Below are positions 7,517 to 15,010 of a DNA stretch of 51,198 bases, in pieces. Origin of the DNA: CAYLXN01 sp964586855. Its GTDB lineage: Bacteria > Patescibacteriota > Saccharimonadia > Saccharimonadales > Saccharimonadaceae. The notes under the pieces were generated by a model that did not search any database, was not told the origin of the DNA, and saw only the letters and a program-made list of their open reading frames with translations. The position numbers and the translations under genes are program-made. Location: positions 1 to 51,198 of the forward strand of contig CAZPHO010000005.1 of NCBI GenBank assembly GCA_964586855.1, given 5' to 3'. How positions within the stretch are numbered: position 1 is the stretch's first letter; every line of letters starts with the position of its first letter.

Positions 7517-8425
7517 ATGAATAAAAGAGTTTTACTGATAACTAGGGCAAGATCAGCGCGCGCTAAACAGCGAGCAGCTAATTTTACGTTGCGACTTGAT
7601 GAGTTGGTTGGAGATAACGCAGAGGTCCAAGGCTGTGAGATCTCAGAGTTATTTTTCGAACTCAGTTTTGAGCAAGTAGCCATCTATCATCCAGAAAAAA
7701 AGTTTGATTTACGTGATTTTGACTTAGTTGTTGTTCGGCACATTGGCAAGCTTGCTGTTGAGGCAAGCGCAATTGCTGGTTACTGTCAGCACTTTGGAGT
7801 TAAATACACAGACAACTATCTCAATCGCTTACTTCCTGATAATAAAATCGCTAACCAGTCTGCGCTTTGGTTTACAGGCATTAAATCATTTCCTCGAACA
7901 TTTTACGGCTCAGTGCCTGAGATGAAGCGCCGCTTGTCTGAACTAGGTGGCAAAGCCGTTCTTAAGGACGAAGAGGGTAGTAAGGGCCGACTTAATTTTG
8001 TGGTTTCTAGCCCCGAGGAAATTGATAAAATTATCAATCAAAATCCTGAAAGTCAGTTTTTGCTCCAAGAATTTATTCCTAACGACAGTGATTTACGAGT
8101 TTTAGTCCTGAACGGCAAGGTGGCAATGATTATCAAACGAACTGGAGGCAAGTCTTCTCACTTAAACAATACCTCTCAAGGAGGTGTAGCTGAAATCATC
8201 CCTACAGAGCAAATTGACAAAGCGATTATTGATTTATCAATAAAAGCAGCCGCAGTTCTTAAGCTGGAGGTTGCGGGAGTTGATGTTATGATTAATTCTG
8301 AGACAGGAGAAGTCTTTCTGCTAGAGGTCAATAACGCGCCGCAGATATCTTCAGGTAGTTTTTTAGAAGAGAAGCTGGAGGTGTATAGTAAAATGGTAAG
8401 GGATTTGGTAAATGATGAAAAGTAA
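7517..8425 (+). CDS. RimK-like ATP-grasp ligase (first of operon)
   Basis: A 302-residue ATP-grasp protein. ATG 7517 is chosen over GTG 7508 because AAGGAAGG sits 8 nt upstream of it and overlaps the GTG. The central region carries nucleotide-binding features (KAVLKDEEGSKGRLNFVV, FLLQEFIP, DLRVLVLNGKV) and the C-terminus has the metal-binding VFLLEVNNAP, which corresponds to the LEVNASP signature of true RimK but differs in the following residues (QISSGSF). Members of this superfamily join a carboxylate to an amine using ATP. Substrate is unknown; the neighbours (retropepsin and RimK) suggest peptide or protein tail modification. It overlaps the next gene by 14 nt. Confidence 0.8.
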   Translation: MNKRVLLITRARSARAKQRAANFTLRLDELVGDNAEVQGCEISELFFELSFEQVAIYHPEKKFDLRDFDLVVVRHIGKLAVEASAIAGYCQHFGVKYTDNYLNRLLPDNKIANQSALWFTGIKSFPRTFYGSVPEMKRRLSELGGKAVLKDEEGSKGRLNFVVSSPEEIDKIINQNPESQFLLQEFIPNDSDLRVLVLNGKVAMIIKRTGGKSSHLNNTSQGGVAEIIPTEQIDKAIIDLSIKAAAVLKLEVAGVDVMINSETGEVFLLEVNNAPQISSGSFLEEKLEVYSKMVRDLVNDEK

Positions 8426-8921
8426 ATTGATTGTTGGTCGCAATGCTCGGGTCGATTTTGGCAAACGGGTTGTCGGTGTTCCAGCCAAGATTGACACTGG
8501 GGCTGATGGTTCGTCAGTTTGGGCAACTAATATTCGGGTGGATAAAGACGGTGTGCTTTTATTCTCTCTCTTTGGAGAAGGTTCGCCTTACTATAACGGA
8601 AAAGTTTTCAAAAGAACTAATTACTCGGCAGTAGTTGTTAAGAGCTCTTCAGGGCATAAGACTTTAAAGTATCGTACTCATTTCAGTATAAAGATTGCTG
8701 GCAAGAAAATTAAAACTCTTTTTGCACTTTCTGATCGCTCATCGCATATTTACCCAATTCTTATTGGTCGACGCACTCTAAGTGGCAAATTCCTGGTCGA
8801 TGTTAGCCTTTCAGAGGTAAAAATGAACGATAAGCCAGTTAATACCGGACTGAACAAGAGGCTACAAGCTGATCCAGTCGCTTTTCATAAAAAATATTAT
8901 CAGGAAAAGGAGTATGATTAA
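8412..8921 (+). CDS. RimB-like retropepsin (putative ATP-dependent zinc protease family)
   Basis: A 169-residue protein of the RimK/LysX-associated aspartic protease family (Pfam Zn_protease / RimB type). Near residue 25 it has KIDTGADGSSVWA, with the D-T-G catalytic triad of a retropepsin half-site; YPILIGRRTLSGKFLVDVS (about 112-130) is the second conserved block. One D-T-G per chain implies a homodimeric active site, as in retropepsins. RimB of Pseudomonas trims glutamate tails added by RimK; the same role is inferred here from its position between two ATP-grasp ligases. The start ATG 8412 (or ATG 8415) overlaps the upstream gene, and the stop abuts the next ATG, so translation is coupled. 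Confidence 0.85.
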   Translation: MMKSKLIVGRNARVDFGKRVVGVPAKIDTGADGSSVWATNIRVDKDGVLLFSLFGEGSPYYNGKVFKRTNYSAVVVKSSSGHKTLKYRTHFSIKIAGKKIKTLFALSDRSSHIYPILIGRRTLSGKFLVDVSLSEVKMNDKPVNTGLNKRLQADPVAFHKKYYQEKEYD

Positions 8922-9833
8922 ATGAAAATTGCAATTTTATCTAATGGCAATGCCAATTACTCAACCAAACGGCTCAAAGAAGAGGCGGAAAAGCGTGGCC
9001 ATAAAGTCAAGATTATTAAGTATAAAAACTGCTATGTTTCGATTGAGAAGAAAAATAACAAAGTTTTCTACAAAGGAAGTCCGTTGGGTAAGTTTGATGC
9101 GGTTATTCCACGGATTGCGGCGAATATGACTAAATACGGGACAACAATTTTGCGTCAACTGGAAATGCAAGGGGACTATACGATGTCGCGATCGATTGCG
9201 ATTACTCGGGCACGAGATAAGTTGCGTTCGATGCAGCTCTTGGCTAAGGATGGCGTAGCGATTCCCAAGACGGTTGTTTCGCGCAATACGACTGATATAG
9301 ATGATTTGCTGGAGCAACTTGGCGGTACGCCAGTGATTATTAAATTAGCGAGGGGTACGCATGGCAACGGCGTGGTCTTGGCAGAGACTAAAAAAGCCGC
9401 CAAATCCGTTTTGCAGGCGTTTTATTTGACTAATTCGGATGGAACTAATATCTTACTGCAAGAGTTTATCAAAGAATCAGCAGGTACAGATATTCGGGCG
9501 TTTGTGGTTGGTGGACGAGTGGTTGCTAGCATGCAACGTCAAAGCTTGGATGATGATTTTCGGTCAAATTTGCATAAAGGCGGTGTCGGCACTCCAGTTA
9601 AGCTGACGGCAGACGAGCGACGGATGGCGGTCAAAGCAGCTAAGGCGATGGGCTTGAGTGTGGCTGGTGTTGATTTGATGCGCTCAGAGCGAGGGCCATT
9701 AGTGCTTGAAGTCAACGCTTCACCTGGATTTGGTATCGAACAGGTGACTGGTCGCAATGTTGCAGAGGCTGTGATCGAACATGTGGAGCGCAGTGTCAAG
9801 CGCGGCGCTAAAAAAGATCGAATTGGTGCTTAG
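8922..9833 (+). CDS. rimK: RimK-type alpha-L-glutamate ligase
   Basis: A 303-residue protein matching ribosomal protein S6 modification enzyme RimK: N-terminal pre-ATP-grasp domain (MKIAILSNG, then FDAVIPRI), conserved SITRARDK-like substrate segment near 88, ATP-binding VIIKLARGTHGNGVVLAET (about 139-157), LLQEFI near 183, DIRAFVVGGRVVASM near 194, and the signature LEVNASPGFGIE near 261-272. RimK adds glutamates to the C-terminus of ribosomal protein S6 in bacteria; the substrate here is inferred. It begins directly after the stop of the retropepsin gene with zero spacing. The pair protease plus ligase is a known neighbourhood; the additional ligase at 7517 is less usual. Confidence 0.9.
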   Translation: MKIAILSNGNANYSTKRLKEEAEKRGHKVKIIKYKNCYVSIEKKNNKVFYKGSPLGKFDAVIPRIAANMTKYGTTILRQLEMQGDYTMSRSIAITRARDKLRSMQLLAKDGVAIPKTVVSRNTTDIDDLLEQLGGTPVIIKLARGTHGNGVVLAETKKAAKSVLQAFYLTNSDGTNILLQEFIKESAGTDIRAFVVGGRVVASMQRQSLDDDFRSNLHKGGVGTPVKLTADERRMAVKAAKAMGLSVAGVDLMRSERGPLVLEVNASPGFGIEQVTGRNVAEAVIEHVERSVKRGAKKDRIGA

Positions 9834-9835
9834 TA

Positions 9836-9865
9836 TTTACATTTTTTCTGATACTTTGCTATAAT
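9836..9865 (+). promoter_or_regulatory. Promoter upstream of the 9877 gene
   Basis: TTTACA (9836-9841), 18-bp spacer, TATAAT (9860-9865); expected start about 5 nt before ATG 9877, so the leader is almost absent. Confidence 0.75.
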
Positions 9866-9876
9866 AAAACACAAGC

Positions 9877-10329
9877 ATGGTTTATATTATTATTTTGCTT
9901 GTGACAATCATCCTGGCCAGTGTGGCTCGGAAGAATCTTGGCCTGCCGATTATGGTGGCAATTGTCGCTAGTGCGGTAGTGAGCTTGTGGAGTCCTCAGC
10001 TGGCTGAAGCGGCTAACAAACTATTCAATAACGCTTCGGTGGAGATTGTTCAAGCCCTGATTGAGGTTTTTGCTGTTCTTGGCTTAACTAGCTGGGCGGT
10101 TTTCTCGTCACCCGCTGGCTCAGGCTCGATGATTAAATCGGCTATTGGTGCCACTTTCTTGGGCCTGGCGCTGATTTACGTTTTGCGTGAGAGTATTGCT
10201 CTGATTTTTCAGATTGACGGCCTTTCGGCAGTGATTGATGAGTTGATGGTGACATTTCGTCCAATTGTCTTCTCGGTGATTGCTGGTTTTGCCCTGTTTT
10301 CGGCCTTAGCTAATCGATCAGGCGACTAA
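9877..10329 (+). CDS. Hydrophobic membrane protein, unknown function
   Basis: A 150-residue protein with about four hydrophobic segments (residues 1-12, 17-36, 60-75, 84-104, 124-146), almost wholly membrane embedded, with short loops such as SPQLAEAANKLFNN. No catalytic motif is visible. The stop overlaps the ATG of the next gene by one base (TAATG), so the two are translationally coupled, and comEC follows within 22 nt of that gene. It could be a holin-like or small multi-helix scaffold protein, but I cannot name a family. Confidence 0.7.
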   Translation: MVYIIILLVTIILASVARKNLGLPIMVAIVASAVVSLWSPQLAEAANKLFNNASVEIVQALIEVFAVLGLTSWAVFSSPAGSGSMIKSAIGATFLGLALIYVLRESIALIFQIDGLSAVIDELMVTFRPIVFSVIAGFALFSALANRSGD

Positions 10330-10631
10330 TGGTCGACTTTCAGCCATCATCTTTGTCTGATTCCAAACCACCAGCTAGTTCCAGCTCGGCGCCTTCTTCT
10401 CCGCCGTCAACTACGCCACCAGTTGACACAGGAGGTTCTTACAGCAGCGGGCGAAGCTATAATCCACGTGGTAGTCTAATTTATGGCATTTTAATCTTAT
10501 TAGCAATTTTGTTCTCAATTTTTATCCTCTGGAAGTTGGTTGACGGCAGTTTAGATTTTGAAAATATCGGTGATTCGTTCAAGCGCAAGGATAACGACTC
10601 GTCAATTGAAATTCCTAGGCCAGTTTACTAA
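10329..10631 (+). CDS. Ser/Pro-rich single-helix membrane protein
   Basis: A 100-residue protein. The first about 50 residues are disordered and made mainly of Ser and Pro, then a Gly/Ser/Tyr stretch, one strongly hydrophobic helix (about 52-70, YGILILLAILFSIFILW) and a charged C-terminal tail of about 30 residues. No family recognised. It is coupled to the preceding membrane gene by a one-base overlap and precedes comEC by 19 nt, suggesting one transcript from the 9836 promoter. Confidence 0.65.
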   Translation: MVDFQPSSLSDSKPPASSSSAPSSPPSTTPPVDTGGSYSSGRSYNPRGSLIYGILILLAILFSIFILWKLVDGSLDFENIGDSFKRKDNDSSIEIPRPVY

Positions 10632-10650
10632 CTAGATTTGGGGCAAGTCA

Positions 10651-12126
10651 ATGTCCACGCTTAAGCGACCAACAATAATTAAGAGCCTTAACCGGCTCCA
10701 TTTTTCATGGTTGCTGATAGTGTTTGGAGTAGGGGTTATGCTTGGGGTTTTGGCTTCAGGCTATCGGTTGCTAAACTTAGGCTCAACTGTCTGGCTGGTG
10801 CTGGTGGTTCTGGGTGTCGTAGTGGCCGCCGCTCGGCCGAGGTTTATAATTTCGGCGCTAATGGTGTTGATTTTTAGCTTGCTGCTCGGTTGGCAATTTG
10901 GCTCTGGCCCACAAGCTGACATCAAAATTTATCAAGCACTGATTGGTCAAAATATATCACTGAGCGGTCAAATTCAAGACGACATTAGCACTGGTCGGAC
11001 TGGTGCTAATGTGATTCGATTACACAAACTTAAGCTTGGCTCGGAAAATCTAGCTGGCTCGGTGCTGGTGATGACTCGAAACTCGACCGACCATTTGCGT
11101 CGTGGCGATCAATTAACTCTTCAGGGCAAGCTTGATGATGGCCTGGGTGGTTATGTGGCGACCATGCCGAATGCGCAGATTGTCAACGCCACGGCTGGTA
11201 GCGATTTTGGTGTTCGGTGGCGTGATTTTTTAGCCGATAAGCTGGAATTAGCGCTGCCAAATCAGTCGGCGCAATTAATAGAGGCTTTTTTGCTAGGCAA
11301 GCGGCGAATGTTTGAGCAAAAACTAATCGACGATTTTACGACCACTGGCTTGGTGCACTTGCTGGTTGCTAGTGGCTTTCACCTCACGCTAATTGCTGGC
11401 TCGGCCAAATCGGCACTGGCTAAATATTCGCGCAAACTGGCGCTAGTTGGCAGTTTGGCGTTGTCTTTAATTTTCATTTTGATGACTGGTTTTTCAGCCA
11501 GTATGGTTCGAGCTGGGTTGGTGGTGGCGCTGGCCACGATTGTTTGGTATTATGGTCGGCAGTTTCAGCCGCTCAAATTATTGCTGCTAGTTATGGGAGC
11601 GTCGCTGTTTATCAACCCTCTTTACCTGTGGGGCGATGCGGCTTGGTGGCTGTCGTTTATGTCGTTCTTTGGGGTGCTAATTGTGGCGCCGATTTTGATT
11701 GAATTTTTCTACGGCCAAGTCAAACTAGGTTTTTTCAAGTCGATAATTTTTACTTCGATCGCCGCTCAGTTAGCGGTTTTGCCGCTGAGCATGTTGTTTT
11801 TTGGCCGAATATCGTTAATCGCGCCAGTCGCTAATTTGTTGGTTGCGCCACTAGTGCCGGCGTTGATGATTTTGGGTGGACTGATCATTGTCGCGCAAAT
11901 CGTATTTATGCCGCTGTCTGGATTGTTTGTGCCGCTTGTCAATTTAATCACCACCTACGTGACCGAAATCGTTCAGGTGCTGGCGGAAGTGCCGCTGGCC
12001 AGTATTGGCCAAACCGCTAATTTGGCGGTTGTGATTGGTTTTTATGTTGGTTTTGGCTTGATTTTAACTATCTTAAATCAGATCAATACGAAGCAGCGCT
12101 CATCTGAAATCTCTGAGGTGATATAA
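10651..12126 (+). CDS. comEC: ComEC/Rec2-family DNA-uptake channel, without C-terminal nuclease domain
   Basis: A 491-residue polytopic protein: N-terminal helices, an OB-like soluble segment (about 90-180, QNISLSGQIQDD...), then the competence domain with the signature GLVHLLVASGFHLTLIAG (about 232-249) and further helices to the C-terminus. ComEC forms the inner-membrane channel that passes single-stranded DNA into the cytoplasm during transformation. Standard ComEC proteins are about 700-800 residues with a C-terminal metallo-beta-lactamase-like nuclease; this one stops after the helices, so that part is absent or encoded elsewhere. The pilin cluster at 24593-27444 would be a natural partner. 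The last codons overlap the tsaE -10 box. Confidence 0.85.
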   Translation: MSTLKRPTIIKSLNRLHFSWLLIVFGVGVMLGVLASGYRLLNLGSTVWLVLVVLGVVVAAARPRFIISALMVLIFSLLLGWQFGSGPQADIKIYQALIGQNISLSGQIQDDISTGRTGANVIRLHKLKLGSENLAGSVLVMTRNSTDHLRRGDQLTLQGKLDDGLGGYVATMPNAQIVNATAGSDFGVRWRDFLADKLELALPNQSAQLIEAFLLGKRRMFEQKLIDDFTTTGLVHLLVASGFHLTLIAGSAKSALAKYSRKLALVGSLALSLIFILMTGFSASMVRAGLVVALATIVWYYGRQFQPLKLLLLVMGASLFINPLYLWGDAAWWLSFMSFFGVLIVAPILIEFFYGQVKLGFFKSIIFTSIAAQLAVLPLSMLFFGRISLIAPVANLLVAPLVPALMILGGLIIVAQIVFMPLSGLFVPLVNLITTYVTEIVQVLAEVPLASIGQTANLAVVIGFYVGFGLILTILNQINTKQRSSEISEVI

Positions 12127-12127
12127 T
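12122..12127 (+). promoter_or_regulatory. -10 box of tsaE, overlapping the comEC stop codon
   Basis: TATAAT with 6 nt to ATG 12134 and no Shine-Dalgarno between, implying a leaderless start. The -35 region is not near consensus. Confidence 0.6.
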
Positions 12128-12133
12128 AGACCC

Positions 12134-12547
12134 ATGACTCAAGAGTTAAATTCAGAAAAAGCGATGCTTGATTTTGGTAGGCAGTTGGCGACTGAGCTGG
12201 GTGATAAGTTTTGCCTGGAGCTAGTCGGTGATGTTGGTGCTGGTAAAACTACGCTGGTCAAGGGCCTGGCTGAAGCGCTCGGCTACGATGGCGTGGTTAG
12301 TAGTCCAAGCTTTAGCCTCAATAATCGCTATCAATTGGCTGGTGGTCGGATTTTGTCGCACTATGATTTTTATCGACTAGATGATGTTTGGTCGGTCCAG
12401 GAGCTGTTGAGTGAAGATTTGGCTGATGGGCAAACTTCGGTGGTGATTGAATGGGCGGACTCGGTAGCTGAAGTTTTGCCCGACAATCGAGCCCAAATTA
12501 AAATAAATTATTCCAAGCAGGGGAGAGAAATTGATGCCCAGCTCTAA
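12134..12547 (+). CDS. tsaE: tRNA threonylcarbamoyladenosine biosynthesis ATPase TsaE
   Basis: A 137-residue P-loop protein of TsaE (YjeE) type: Walker A GDVGAGKTTLVKGLAEALG (about 32-50), switch-like SSPSFSLNNRY near 56-66, the conserved HYDFYRL near 77-83, and the C-terminal VVIEWADSV near 101. TsaE is the ATPase that recycles the TsaB-TsaD complex during t6A37 tRNA modification. Normal size for the family. It overlaps tsaB by 14 nt, the usual functional pairing. tsaD is not in the window. Confidence 0.95.
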   Translation: MTQELNSEKAMLDFGRQLATELGDKFCLELVGDVGAGKTTLVKGLAEALGYDGVVSSPSFSLNNRYQLAGGRILSHYDFYRLDDVWSVQELLSEDLADGQTSVVIEWADSVAEVLPDNRAQIKINYSKQGREIDAQL

Positions 12548-12935
12548 AATGCTAATTTTAGCTCTCAAGACCGGAAGTGACACCTGCCAATTGTGGCTAA
12601 TTGACGATCAGGTGCACGAGTTTAGCTGGTTGGCTGGTCGCCAATTAGCCAAGGGTTTGCTGAAATTCATCAAGCAAAGTCTAGCTGAGCTTGGTTATGC
12701 TTGGCATGATATATCTGGCCTCGTAGTTTTTCGCGGTCCAGGTAGCTATACTGGTTTGCGGATTGGCATCACGGTGGCTAATAGCCTGGCCGACAGTTTA
12801 AATATCCCGATTGTGGGCGAGTTAGGAGACGATTGGTTAGAGATTGGCCAAACCCGCTTAGCTAAAACCGAAAACGACCAATTAGTCAAGCCCGAATATG
12901 CTCGTTCGCCCAAGATTACTAAGCCTCAAAACTAA
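12534..12935 (+). CDS. tsaB: TsaB (YeaZ)-like t6A partner, unusually short
   Basis: A 133-residue protein with the TsaB N-terminal ASKHA-like domain: MLILALKTGSDTCQLWLID, then ISGLVVFRGPGSYTGLRIG (about 63-81), the family hallmark. Typical TsaB is about 210-230 residues; here the sequence passes rapidly from PIVGELGDDW to a C-terminal VKPEYARSPKIT that resembles the normal C-terminal end (P-x-Y-x-R), so most of the second domain is missing. TsaB is a non-catalytic platform dimerising with TsaD, so a reduced form may work. Start at ATG 12534, with GGGGAGAG 6 nt upstream, overlapping tsaE. Confidence 0.85.
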   Translation: MPSSKMLILALKTGSDTCQLWLIDDQVHEFSWLAGRQLAKGLLKFIKQSLAELGYAWHDISGLVVFRGPGSYTGLRIGITVANSLADSLNIPIVGELGDDWLEIGQTRLAKTENDQLVKPEYARSPKITKPQN

Positions 12936-12959
12936 CTATAATTTTTTGACATTTCGTTG

Positions 12960-12965
12960 TATAAT
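12960..12965 (+). promoter_or_regulatory. -10 box upstream of rny
   Basis: TATAAT; no clear -35 at 16-18 bp. A TTGACA at 12947-12952 is too close to pair with it. The roughly 50-nt leader ends with AGAAAGGA before ATG 13023. Confidence 0.5.
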
Positions 12966-13022
12966 AAAGTCAGACTTTTATAGTCTTTTGGATTTACAAT
13001 TTTTTGATAGAAAGGAAAACTG

Positions 13023-14531
13023 ATGGATACAATTATCCCCGCCCTGATCGGAGCTTTGGTCGGCTTAGGTTTGATGTATTTTGTGATGTCAAATCGCGCC
13101 AAACAACACCAAGCGAACGTTGAGGGTATTATTAACAAGGCCGAAAACAAGGTCAAAACCATACTCAGCGAAGCCAAAAAAGAGGCTGACAAGCTAGTTG
13201 AAGCTGCCAAAAAAGAAGAGGCTGATCGGCGTAAAGAAGCTCAAAAAATCGAAAATCGGTTGGTTGAGCGCGAAGCCAACCTCGACAAGCGCTCGAGCCA
13301 GATTGATTCACGGCTCGATAGTTTGCGAGCTCAAGGTGAAGAACTAGATGAGCTAAAAAAAGAAGTGCTCGAGATTCGTGATCGTCAGTCACTGAAGCTA
13401 GAGGAGGTTTCGGGCCTATCGAAAAAACAAGCCGAGGCTAAGTTATTAGAAATTACTGAAAAATCAGTCAAAGACGACTTGACTGGTTTGATCTCAAAAT
13501 TACAATATGAGGCGGTCAATGATGCTGAAGACCGCTCACAAATGATTCTGTTGGGGGCGATGGAGCGAATGAGCTCTGAAGTCACGGCCGAGCGGACGGT
13601 AACATCGCTGGAGCTGCCAGATGACGAGATGAAAGGTCGGATTATCGGCAAAGAAGGTCGCAACATTCAGGCACTGCAAAGGTTGACCGGAGTTGATATT
13701 TTGGTCGACGAGACGCCAGGTATGGTGATTTTGAGCTCGTTTGATCCAGTCCGTCGGCAAGTAGCCCGTTTAAGCTTAGAAATTTTAATGAAAGATGGCC
13801 GGATCAATCCTTCTCGAATCGAAGAAGTGGTGCAGAAAGCGACCAAAGAAATTGATAAAGAAATCAAGCGTGCTGGTGAAGATGCAGCACGAGAAGTTGG
13901 TCTAGTTGGCATGCCTAAAGAGTTGTTGCATCTATTGGGTGAGTTAAAATATCGAACATCTTATGGCCAAAATGTGCTCAAGCACTCAATCGAGATGGCT
14001 CAACTAGCAGCTCAGATTGCAGAAGAAATCGGAGCCGATGCTAAAATTGCCAAGACCGCGGCTCTATTTCACGACATTGGCAAGGCGGTAACGCATAAAA
14101 TCGAAGGCAAACATCATGTGATTGGGGCTGAATTAGCTCAGAAGTATGGTATGAGCCCAGAGATAACTCACGCGATGGAGGCCCATCACGAAGATATTGA
14201 GGCAACTACGCCTGAAGCGTTGGTGGTGAGAGTCGTTGACGCGGTCAGCGCGGCTCGACCTGGCGCCCGCAACGTCTCAAGTGAGAACTTTATCGAGCGA
14301 ATGCGTGACTTAGAAAATGTGGCCATGACTTTTGACGGGATTGACAAAGCTTACGCAATCTCGGCTGGGCGTGAGTTACGAGTTTTTGTTCATCCAGAGA
14401 GAATTGATGACCTGTCGGCTATTAAATTGGCGCGCGATATTGCGATTAAAATCGAAAGCACAATGCAGTATCCAGGTGTAGTCAAGGTCAATGTGATCCG
14501 CGAAACTCGCGCTGAAGAATATGCCAAATAG
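13023..14531 (+). CDS. rny: Ribonuclease Y
   Basis: A 502-residue RNase Y: N-terminal membrane helix (about 4-22), long charged coiled coil (about 25-190), KH RNA-binding domain with GRIIGKEGRNIQALQ (about 205-219), and HD phosphohydrolase domain with HSIEMA near 322 and FHDIGKA near 349. RNase Y is the membrane-bound endonuclease that starts mRNA decay in many Gram-positive bacteria; length and order match the family. It carries a normal AGAAAGGA Shine-Dalgarno and leader, in contrast to many leaderless neighbours, and overlaps the Nudix gene by 11 nt. Confidence 0.98.
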   Translation: MDTIIPALIGALVGLGLMYFVMSNRAKQHQANVEGIINKAENKVKTILSEAKKEADKLVEAAKKEEADRRKEAQKIENRLVEREANLDKRSSQIDSRLDSLRAQGEELDELKKEVLEIRDRQSLKLEEVSGLSKKQAEAKLLEITEKSVKDDLTGLISKLQYEAVNDAEDRSQMILLGAMERMSSEVTAERTVTSLELPDDEMKGRIIGKEGRNIQALQRLTGVDILVDETPGMVILSSFDPVRRQVARLSLEILMKDGRINPSRIEEVVQKATKEIDKEIKRAGEDAAREVGLVGMPKELLHLLGELKYRTSYGQNVLKHSIEMAQLAAQIAEEIGADAKIAKTAALFHDIGKAVTHKIEGKHHVIGAELAQKYGMSPEITHAMEAHHEDIEATTPEALVVRVVDAVSAARPGARNVSSENFIERMRDLENVAMTFDGIDKAYAISAGRELRVFVHPERIDDLSAIKLARDIAIKIESTMQYPGVVKVNVIRETRAEEYAK

Positions 14532-15009
14532 GCCTAAGTTTCCACTGCCTGAGCAAGAATGGGTAAATAGCATTGCCAAGCACATCGGCGGGGCTAGTTT
14601 GGTTTTGGAGGTCGGTGACCAAGTGGTGATTGTTAAAGATCATATCAAAAGCTATTGGACCTTTCCGGGTGGAGTGGTCGAGCAAGATGAAACGCCACTG
14701 GCGGGTGCGGTGCGTGAAACTAAAGAAGAAATTGGTCTGGAGATTGATCCGAGTCGATTGGAGTTCCAGTTTGTTGCCGTGTCCAATAAACTAAACTACA
14801 AAGCCCATCATTTTATTTTTATGGCCAGAGTCGATGCAGCTGAAATTGCTCAAATCAAGCTTGGTGTCAATGAAATCGATCAATACCAATTAATTTCCAA
14901 AGCTGAAATTTTAGCCGCTCCCAAGAATACCATGTCGTGGGCGGTCATGGCTTGGGCGCGTGGCGAAACCGGCTACATCGATTTCACCCACTTAGTTGAG
15001 ATTAAATAA
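14521..15009 (+). CDS. Nudix hydrolase
   Basis: A 162-residue Nudix protein with the complete Nudix box GGVVEQDETPLAGAVRETKEEIG (written here only to show G-x5-E-x7-R-E-x2-E-E-x-G; about residues 45-67 in pieces: GGVVEQDE, AVRETKEEIG). It hydrolyses a nucleoside diphosphate linked to another moiety; the substrate cannot be read from sequence. The ATG lies inside the last codons of rny (11-nt overlap), so the two are coupled; an RNA-end or nucleotide-pool cleaning role near RNase Y is possible but only inferred. The stop faces the convergent CapA-like gene one base away. Confidence 0.9.
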   Translation: MPNRPKFPLPEQEWVNSIAKHIGGASLVLEVGDQVVIVKDHIKSYWTFPGGVVEQDETPLAGAVRETKEEIGLEIDPSRLEFQFVAVSNKLNYKAHHFIFMARVDAAEIAQIKLGVNEIDQYQLISKAEILAAPKNTMSWAVMAWARGETGYIDFTHLVEIK

Positions 15010-15010
15010 G

